17,774 nucleotides of DNA from an uncultured Erysipelotrichaceae bacterium (GTDB lineage Bacteria > Bacillota_I > Bacilli_A > Erysipelotrichales > Erysipelotrichaceae), in assembly GCA_902795875.1 (NCBI GenBank), contig CADBND010000215.1:1-17774 (forward strand), in the 5' to 3' direction. The notes under the pieces are model-generated. The model made no database searches. It was not told the DNA's origin and saw only the letters and a program-made list of their open reading frames with translations. The position numbers and the translations under genes were made by a program. Positions 12,778 to 17,774 of this stretch are shown in pieces; within the stretch, counting starts at the first letter, position 1; every line of letters starts with the position of its first letter.

Positions 12778-15700
12778 TTATTTCAGCAGTTCAAGCAGTT
12801 CACTCTTACTCATGGAAGACAGTGATACACTCTGTCCTGACAGCATGTTTTCGATGAGCCCGCTCTTGAGTTCCTGCAGTTCGACGATCTTCTCCTCGAT
12901 CGTCTTCTCCGCAATGATCTTGTATACCGAAACGATATGTTTCTGTCCGATCCTGTGTGCTCTGTCTGTAGCCTGATCCTGTGCGGCGAGATTCCACCAG
13001 GGATCGTAGTGGATGACGATATCCGCTCCGATCAGATTCAGACCGGTCCCTCCGGCCTTCAAAGAGATCAGAAATACCGGAACATCGTCCTGATTGAAGG
13101 AATCGACCATTTTCAGTCTTTCCTCCTTGCCTGTCTGTCCGGTCAGCTTGTAGTAAGCGATCCCTTCCTTTTCAAATTCCTTTTCAATGATCTCCAGCAT
13201 GGAAGTGAATTGCGAGAACAGAAGGATCTTGTGGCCTTCGGCGATCGCGTTCTTCACGAGCTCCATACAGGCTTCCCGCTTGGCACTTTCTCCGTCATAA
13301 TCTTCAAATACCAGCGAAGGTTCGCAACAGATCTGTCTTATCTTCATCAGTTCCGCCAAAATGGCGATCTTGTTCTGGCGGAAGCTGTCTTCATCTTCGC
13401 TGCTGATCGTCTTGGAGATCTTGAGTGCCTGCGAATCGTATAGACGCTGCTGTTTTTCTGAAAAGCGCACGACGATCGTCTCCTCGATCTTGTCAGGCAG
13501 ATCCTTCAGGACATCCGCCTTCTTCCTTCTCAGGATGAACGGTGCGATCATCTTCTTGAGACGCTCCGAGGCGGCTTCGTCATTATCCCGGCTGATCGGG
13601 ATCTCAAACCGCTTCCGGAAGGTGTCGTAAGGAAATAAAAGTCCTGGCATAAGAAAATCAAATATACTCCAAAGCTCACTGAGATTGTTTTCGATCGGCG
13701 TACCCGTCAAAGCGAAATGCCGTTTTGCCCGGATCGCCTTGGCACTTTTCGCATTCGCAGTCGTATAAGTCTTGATGTATTGTGCCTCATCCAGGATCTC
13801 ATAAAGGAATTCCTTTCCTTCATAATGGGCGATATCCCTTCGGAGCAGGTCATAAGATGTGACCAGGATATCCTCATCCTCATAAGCATCGATGATCTTC
13901 TTCCTCTCCTCCTGATTCCCTGTCACCGCGACAGCTTTAAGATCCGGCGCAAAACGTCTGATCTCATTGATCCAGTTGTAGATCAAAGAAGAAGGACATA
14001 CGACCAGAGAAGTTCCCTTGTTTCCGCTTTCCTTCTCATCCAGCAGTACAGCGATCATCTGTATCGTCTTTCCCAGGCCCATTTCATCCGCCAGGATGCC
14101 GCCGAATCCGTAATGGCTCAATGTCTTGATCCAGGAGAAACCATCTTTCTGATAGGAACGCATCGTCTCATCCAGAGAAGCGGGGACCTGCAGCTTCACC
14201 TCTTTCGTTTCGTCGAAACTGTCTACCAATTGTTTGAAATGGCCGTCCCTTTTCTCATAGACCGCATCATTTCCTTCCAGCAGCTTGTCCAGATACAAAG
14301 CCCTATACATAGGTAAATGCATCTTCCCCTTCACGAACTCCTTCAGGGAGATATTCATGGAAGAAAGAAGCTCATCCAAAGACTCGATGCTTTCATCATC
14401 CGTCCGGATCAGATCGCCGTTTTTGAGCCGGTGATACTTCTTTTTCAGACGGTAGGAACTGATGACCGCCGCAAGCTCCTCCAAAGAAAGATCGTCGCTT
14501 TGAATATCCAGTTCCAGCAGATCATTGTTCATCCTGACACCTACGGAAGTAGAGACCTTTCGCTTGAAACGCAGTCTGTCAAAAGCAGGTGTTGAATTGA
14601 CCTGCGCAAACTTCAGAAGATAAGGGATCAGTTCCTCCGTGATCGCATAGATCCCATCATCGTTCCCTTCCCGATGAGCGACAAAGTCCTCGTCATAACC
14701 GTCAAAAAACTGATCCACTTCCGAATAGACTGCTTCTTCACTCACCGCATCACGGAAATTCTTCTTCCCGCGATCAAAAAGTGAATAAGACTCGTCACCA
14801 TATACGACATCCGCCTTGCATTGGATGTTTCCGTCCACGACATCAAAATAGAAAACAAATTCCGGCTTAGGAGGAATATACTGTTCATACAAGGCACGGT
14901 TATCCTCATAGACTGTGAACCTCTCCTTCAGCCTGGGCAATACATGATTGTAGAACTGGCCAAGATGATTGACCCCGATCTTAAACTCCGCCTGATTTGT
15001 CCGGCTGTTCTTCCGGAAAGAAGACATCAGTTTCATATAATCCGGAGATACACGGTATAAATGATCATTCTTCAGAAAATATCCGTAAGAAGACCCCATG
15101 ATCAGTTCAGGGAGATTGGCAGAAAGCTTTACCCCCTCAAAACCGTCTCTTGAACGAAGTTCATCGATCGTCACGTAAGCCGACGGATCACGCTCCGCCA
15201 AAGAGATATAAGTGCTCTTTTTGTCATAGGGATTACGACTCTTGAACTCGATATCTTCGCCGTTGTATAGATCAAAGAAATCATCCAGTCTTCGTCCGTA
15301 AAGGATGATGTTTCCGTTTCCGTCGATAAAGCGCTGTTCGCTGCCGCCATAATAAGAAGGTGTCCGATAAGAAGAACGAAGTCCCTCATCATTGACGATC
15401 TCTTTCAAGAACGCATAGGCCTTTTCAGACTCCGCAGTGAAATAGTCGGCAGAAAAATCCAGACGGTTGCGCACACCCAGAGGAAATATTCCCTCGTTAT
15501 CCACTTTTTCCACAAGTTTCTCAAGATCCTTCAGAACATACATCTTCTCATTGCCGATCCGGAAATTCACGCGAAGCATCCTGTCATCATATTCCAGACG
15601 GGGAACCAGCCTGATATTGGGACTCTTTTCCTTGATCTGATCTTCTGTTTTCGGTGTATATTGTGAAAATTCATTCAGGAATTGCATACTCAGGCGATCC

Positions 15701-16404
15701 GTCTTATCTCCCGGATCATTCTCCAGAATGAACTCATTCATCTTCAACAGTAAAGCCAGTTTATGGGCGCAGACCTTCTTCTGCCTGTCGGAAAAGAAGA
15801 AATAGTAAGGAAAACTGTTTTCCCGACAGGAAGGCATATCACAAGACAATTCCATGACCTTCGTCGGTGAGATACAGGCACGCGCTTCAAATTCCCTGCC
15901 CTTTTCCTTAAAGTCAGCCGCACAAAACAAGACCTGTTCGTCGCTGTTATCCACATAGCCACTGCTGAACTCCGTCAGCTTAAGACCGTCTTCCAACAGT
16001 TTCAAGGCATCCTTATATGTCTTTTCATTTATCTGCAGATCCTTTGTGATCTTCGGCATATCGAAAAAGTATCTCTTCTTGTCGTAGCCCTCCTTGAAAG
16101 GATAAATCCTTTTGTTTTCCTCTTTACCGAGATCGGGATCATTTTCCACCTCAAAAAGAACAGCCGCCTCATGTTTGCAGTTCTTCCCGCTTTGACAGAA
16201 AGGACAGTCGCAATTCATATATCCGATCGTTCCGTCTTCGTTCACATCGATCAAAACATCATAAAAATAGGTGGATCCTACCTTCGCCCGGATCGTGTCT
16301 TCCTCCACTTTCACATCGTGGACCATTCCCCGACGGTAATATTCTTTTCCTCTTTCAAGGATCGTTCCATAGAATTTCGAACGCCATCTTACGATCTTTT
16401 TCAT
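12778..16404 (-). CDS. SWIM zinc-finger / SNF2-family helicase-like ATPase
   Basis: About 1208 residues. A SWIM zinc finger lies near the N-terminus (Cys65, Cys67, Cys76, His78 in MNCDCPFCQSGKNCKHEA), a long middle region of the bacterial SNF2-helicase-associated type follows (about 100-740), then the two RecA-like lobes: motif I ILADEMGLGKT (about 766-776), motif II DEAQ (about 870), motif III LTGTPIENNLSELW, motifs V-VI in SLKAGGTGLNLIGADIVIHYD and QDQATDRAHRIGQ (about 1150). Such proteins are double-stranded DNA translocases; the target is unknown in bacteria. Start selection matters: three in-frame ATGs (16413, 16410, 16404) follow a TATAAT, and none has a ribosome binding site. 16404 (MKKIVRWR) is preferred because it lies seven bases past the -10. 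The gene starts just after the epimerase terminator. Confidence 0.93.
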   Translation of the reverse strand: MKKIVRWRSKFYGTILERGKEYYRRGMVHDVKVEEDTIRAKVGSTYFYDVLIDVNEDGTIGYMNCDCPFCQSGKNCKHEAAVLFEVENDPDLGKEENKRIYPFKEGYDKKRYFFDMPKITKDLQINEKTYKDALKLLEDGLKLTEFSSGYVDNSDEQVLFCAADFKEKGREFEARACISPTKVMELSCDMPSCRENSFPYYFFFSDRQKKVCAHKLALLLKMNEFILENDPGDKTDRLSMQFLNEFSQYTPKTEDQIKEKSPNIRLVPRLEYDDRMLRVNFRIGNEKMYVLKDLEKLVEKVDNEGIFPLGVRNRLDFSADYFTAESEKAYAFLKEIVNDEGLRSSYRTPSYYGGSEQRFIDGNGNIILYGRRLDDFFDLYNGEDIEFKSRNPYDKKSTYISLAERDPSAYVTIDELRSRDGFEGVKLSANLPELIMGSSYGYFLKNDHLYRVSPDYMKLMSSFRKNSRTNQAEFKIGVNHLGQFYNHVLPRLKERFTVYEDNRALYEQYIPPKPEFVFYFDVVDGNIQCKADVVYGDESYSLFDRGKKNFRDAVSEEAVYSEVDQFFDGYDEDFVAHREGNDDGIYAITEELIPYLLKFAQVNSTPAFDRLRFKRKVSTSVGVRMNNDLLELDIQSDDLSLEELAAVISSYRLKKKYHRLKNGDLIRTDDESIESLDELLSSMNISLKEFVKGKMHLPMYRALYLDKLLEGNDAVYEKRDGHFKQLVDSFDETKEVKLQVPASLDETMRSYQKDGFSWIKTLSHYGFGGILADEMGLGKTIQMIAVLLDEKESGNKGTSLVVCPSSLIYNWINEIRRFAPDLKAVAVTGNQEERKKIIDAYEDEDILVTSYDLLRRDIAHYEGKEFLYEILDEAQYIKTYTTANAKSAKAIRAKRHFALTGTPIENNLSELWSIFDFLMPGLLFPYDTFRKRFEIPISRDNDEAASERLKKMIAPFILRRKKADVLKDLPDKIEETIVVRFSEKQQRLYDSQALKISKTISSEDEDSFRQNKIAILAELMKIRQICCEPSLVFEDYDGESAKREACMELVKNAIAEGHKILLFSQFTSMLEIIEKEFEKEGIAYYKLTGQTGKEERLKMVDSFNQDDVPVFLISLKAGGTGLNLIGADIVIHYDPWWNLAAQDQATDRAHRIGQKHIVSVYKIIAEKTIEEKIVELQELKSGLIENMLSGQSVSLSSMSKSELLELLK

Positions 16405-16437
16405 CACCATCATTATAACGAAAAACAGCGGTCTCAA
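16405..16437 (-). promoter_or_regulatory. Promoter of the SNF2 gene, placed for a leaderless transcript
   Basis: On the minus strand TATAAT (16417-16412) is a perfect -10, seven bases before the ATG at 16404. A -35-like TTGAGA (16437-16432) is the loop of the epimerase terminator, but its 14-base spacing is short. Only six bases separate the terminator's T-tract from the -10. Confidence 0.5.
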
Positions 16438-16444
16438 CCGCTGT
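16420..16444 (-). terminator. Terminator of the epimerase gene, overlapping its stop codon
   Basis: On the minus strand ACAGCGG (16444-16438) and CCGCTGT (16431-16425) form a 7-bp stem around TTGAGA, followed by TTTTTC. The loop includes the TGA stop (16436-16434) of the epimerase. Confidence 0.85.
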
Positions 16445-17453
16445 CCTTACCGTAGTATTCCTTGTACCATTTACAGAACCGGTCAAGCCCTGCCGCCAGA
16501 GGCGTATCCGGCTTGAAACCGTAATCTTTCTTTAACGGAGCCGTATCCGCATAGGTAACAGGTACATCCCCCGGCTGCATATCCGTCAGCTCCATATGTC
16601 CATCCAGATCGAAATCCTCTTCCAGGAGTCCGTTTTCTTTCAGACATCTTCCCAGAGTATAAACGAAGTTCATCAGATCCTCCGGATGATCGTTTCCGAT
16701 ATTGTAAAGGTTGTAGTCTTGCTTAGGCCCCTGATCCATGATACGGACTATCCCCTCGACGATATCATCGACATAAGTGAAGTCTCTCTTGCAGTGACCG
16801 TGATTGAAGATCTTGATCTTTTCTCCCTTCAGAAGCTTGTTTGTGAAAGAGAAATAAGCCATATCGGGACGTCCTGCCGGACCGTAGACCGTAAAGAAAC
16901 GTAAACCCGTACTCTTTATCTTAAAGAGATGACAATAGGTATAAGCCATCAGTTCATCCGATTTCTTCGTTGCTGCATAAAGCGATACGGGATGATCGAC
17001 CCGGTCTTGCGTCGAGAACGGGATCTTCTCATTTCCACCATAGACCGAAGAACTTGAAGCGTAGATGAAATGTTCCACCGGATGAGCACGCATCTCTTCC
17101 AGCAGGTTGAAGAAACCGATGATATTGGAACGGATATATGAATCCGGATCTTCCAGAGAATAACGCACACCGGCTTGCGCAGCCAGATTCACGACGATAT
17201 CGAAACGATCTTTTGAAAAGACCTTATCAAGCAATTCCCTGCCAGAGATATCTCCTTTGATAAAAGTGAAATCCTTATTCAAAGAAAGGATCTTATCGAG
17301 ACGGTACTTTTTCAAAGACACATCGTAATAAGCATTCATGTCGTCGATCCCAACGATATGGACACCATTGTATTCCTTCAATATCCTCATGGTAAGGTAG
17401 GAACCGATAAAACCGCAGCATCCGGTGATCAGAATATTCTTTTCGTTCAACAT
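16434..17453 (-). CDS. NAD-dependent epimerase, UDP-glucuronate 4-epimerase-like
   Basis: A 339-residue extended short-chain dehydrogenase/reductase. It has the NAD motif GCCGFIG (11-17), IDDMNAYYDVSLKKYRL (36-52, typical of UDP-glucuronate 4-epimerases), VVNLAAQAGVRYSL, the active site ASSSSVYG (132-139) with Tyr159-x-x-x-Lys163, FFTVYGPAGRPDMAYFSFT (187-204) and RDFTYVDDIVEGI. The GP-x-GRPDMA motif and size favour the CapI/LpsL group, which makes UDP-galacturonate for surface polysaccharide or capsule. It is not a plain GalE. It is a lone gene here, divergent from an XRE regulator. The ATG at 17453 is six bases after a TATCAT -10 and has no Shine-Dalgarno; an operator-like palindrome overlaps the -35. 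Confidence 0.9.
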   Translation of the reverse strand: MLNEKNILITGCCGFIGSYLTMRILKEYNGVHIVGIDDMNAYYDVSLKKYRLDKILSLNKDFTFIKGDISGRELLDKVFSKDRFDIVVNLAAQAGVRYSLEDPDSYIRSNIIGFFNLLEEMRAHPVEHFIYASSSSVYGGNEKIPFSTQDRVDHPVSLYAATKKSDELMAYTYCHLFKIKSTGLRFFTVYGPAGRPDMAYFSFTNKLLKGEKIKIFNHGHCKRDFTYVDDIVEGIVRIMDQGPKQDYNLYNIGNDHPEDLMNFVYTLGRCLKENGLLEEDFDLDGHMELTDMQPGDVPVTYADTAPLKKDYGFKPDTPLAAGLDRFCKWYKEYYGKDSG

Positions 17454-17459
17454 AACTCT

Positions 17460-17488
17460 ATGATACTACATAATTGTCTTTGTTACAA
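17460..17488 (-). promoter_or_regulatory. Promoter of the epimerase gene, placed for a leaderless transcript
   Basis: On the minus strand TTGTAA (17488-17483) and TATCAT (17465-17460) are separated by exactly 17 bases. The first base of ATG is seven bases past the -10, so the transcript would begin at or beside the start codon. No ribosome binding site follows (AGAGTT only). Confidence 0.55.
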
Positions 17489-17498
17489 TTAGTAACAA
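17480..17498. promoter_or_regulatory. Palindromic operator-like site 1 (TTGTTAC-N5-GTAACAA)
   Basis: TTGTTACAATTAGTAACAA is a perfect 7-bp inverted repeat with a 5-base spacer. It overlaps the -35 of the epimerase promoter. It shares the TGTTAY-N5-RTAACA form with a second site at 17524-17540. Confidence 0.7.
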
Positions 17499-17512
17499 TA
17501 CTGTTATTCATA

Positions 17513-17541
17513 TTGATTCTTTTTGTTATTTTTTATAACAT
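17513..17541 (+). promoter_or_regulatory. Promoter of the XRE regulator gene
   Basis: TTGATT (17513-17518) is a 4/6 -35. The -10 is either TATAAC (17534-17539, spacer 15) or TAACAT (17536-17541, spacer 17). Either overlaps operator-like site 2. Confidence 0.4.
17524..17540. promoter_or_regulatory. Palindromic operator-like site 2 (TGTTAT-N5-ATAACA)
   Basis: TGTTAT (17524-17529) and ATAACA (17535-17540) form a 6-bp inverted repeat with a 5-base spacer, lying over the -10 of the XRE gene. Its centre is 43 bases from that of site 1, close to four helical turns. A lone half-site TGTTAT at 17502 lies between. Confidence 0.65.
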
Positions 17542-17559
17542 AATAACGGAGGTTCCAAT

Positions 17560-17774
17560 ATGAACAGGATCAGTCAGGAATTATTAGCGAAAACGATCAA
17601 AAACAGAAGAGAAAAAGCCGGTCTCTCACAAAGTGATCTCGCTTCTTTGACAAACATCAACCGGGCGATGATCTCCAAGATCGAGAACGGTTCCCATATG
17701 CCTTCCATCTTTCAGCTGGAAGACCTGCAGGAAGTACTCCACTTCTCTCTCGATGATCTAAGAGAAACGGAGAA
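17560..17774 (+). CDS. XRE-family transcriptional regulator (N-terminal part, cut by window edge)
   Basis: The visible 71 residues hold a complete XRE/Cro helix-turn-helix: LLAKTIKNRREKAGLSQSDLASLTNINRAM (helices 1-3, with the recognition helix around TNINRAMISKIENGSHMP) and a fourth helix IFQLEDLQEVLHFSLDDL. GGAGG (17548-17552) lies seven bases before the ATG at 17560. The C-terminal half is outside the window, so a ligand-binding domain (e.g. cupin) cannot be excluded. It is divergent from the epimerase, and two matching palindromes lie over the two predicted promoters, so autoregulation and control of the epimerase are likely (inference). Confidence 0.85.
   Translation, partial: MNRISQELLAKTIKNRREKAGLSQSDLASLTNINRAMISKIENGSHMPSIFQLEDLQEVLHFSLDDLRETE

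Overview
The window reads as chromosome from an anaerobic or fermentative member of the Bacillota, possibly Erysipelotrichia-like (taxonomic guess only). Most genes have strong AGGAGG-type ribosome binding sites, are packed in short operons with ATGA overlaps, and the proteins have a low-GC Gram-positive character. No RNA genes, insertion sequences, CRISPR arrays or prophage genes were seen, and no gene-free stretch exceeds 300 bases.

Layout. (1) 1-314, minus: the start of an MgtC/SapB-family membrane protein, cut by the window edge. (2) 419-6260, minus: one tight gene string. It runs from a DUF4236 protein, through a lipoprotein with a transglutaminase-like domain, a PilC/GspF platform protein and four small single-pass pilin-like proteins, to a PilT-type ATPase, and ends in a clear terminator. 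It is a reduced type IV pilus/type II secretion-like machine with no PilB ATPase, no prepilin peptidase and no canonical prepilin cleavage sites in view. (3) 6335-8264, minus: a 47-residue membrane peptide, glyA (serine hydroxymethyltransferase) and a nitroreductase-family flavoprotein, behind an extended -10 promoter. (4) 8336-10646, plus: two half-size chromate-transporter (CHR) proteins, then a barnase-type ribonuclease with an N-terminal signal/anchor segment and, overlapping it by one base, a protein made of two barstar domains; a strong terminator closes the set. (5) 10645-12682, minus: a lone HPt phosphotransfer protein and gpmI (cofactor-independent phosphoglycerate mutase), separately transcribed. 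(6) 12778-17453, minus: a large SWIM/SNF2 helicase-like ATPase and a UDP-glucuronate 4-epimerase-like enzyme. (7) 17560-end, plus: the start of an XRE-family regulator, divergent from the epimerase, with two matching palindromes between them.

The most interesting points are these. The barnase/barstar pair has an inhibitor with two barstar domains; the second keeps the barnase-contacting residues and the first has lost the key aspartate. Three genes (barnase, SNF2, epimerase) have a -10-like hexamer ending 6 or 7 bases before the start codon and no ribosome binding site, as expected of leaderless transcripts, although their neighbours use Shine-Dalgarno sites. The pilus-like operon lacks its usual extension ATPase and carries a transglutaminase-like lipoprotein. 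Two palindromes of the form TGTTAY-N5-RTAACA lie about four helical turns apart over both predicted promoters of the epimerase/XRE divergent pair. Three TTTACAAT repeats in helical phase occupy the leader of the CHR genes.
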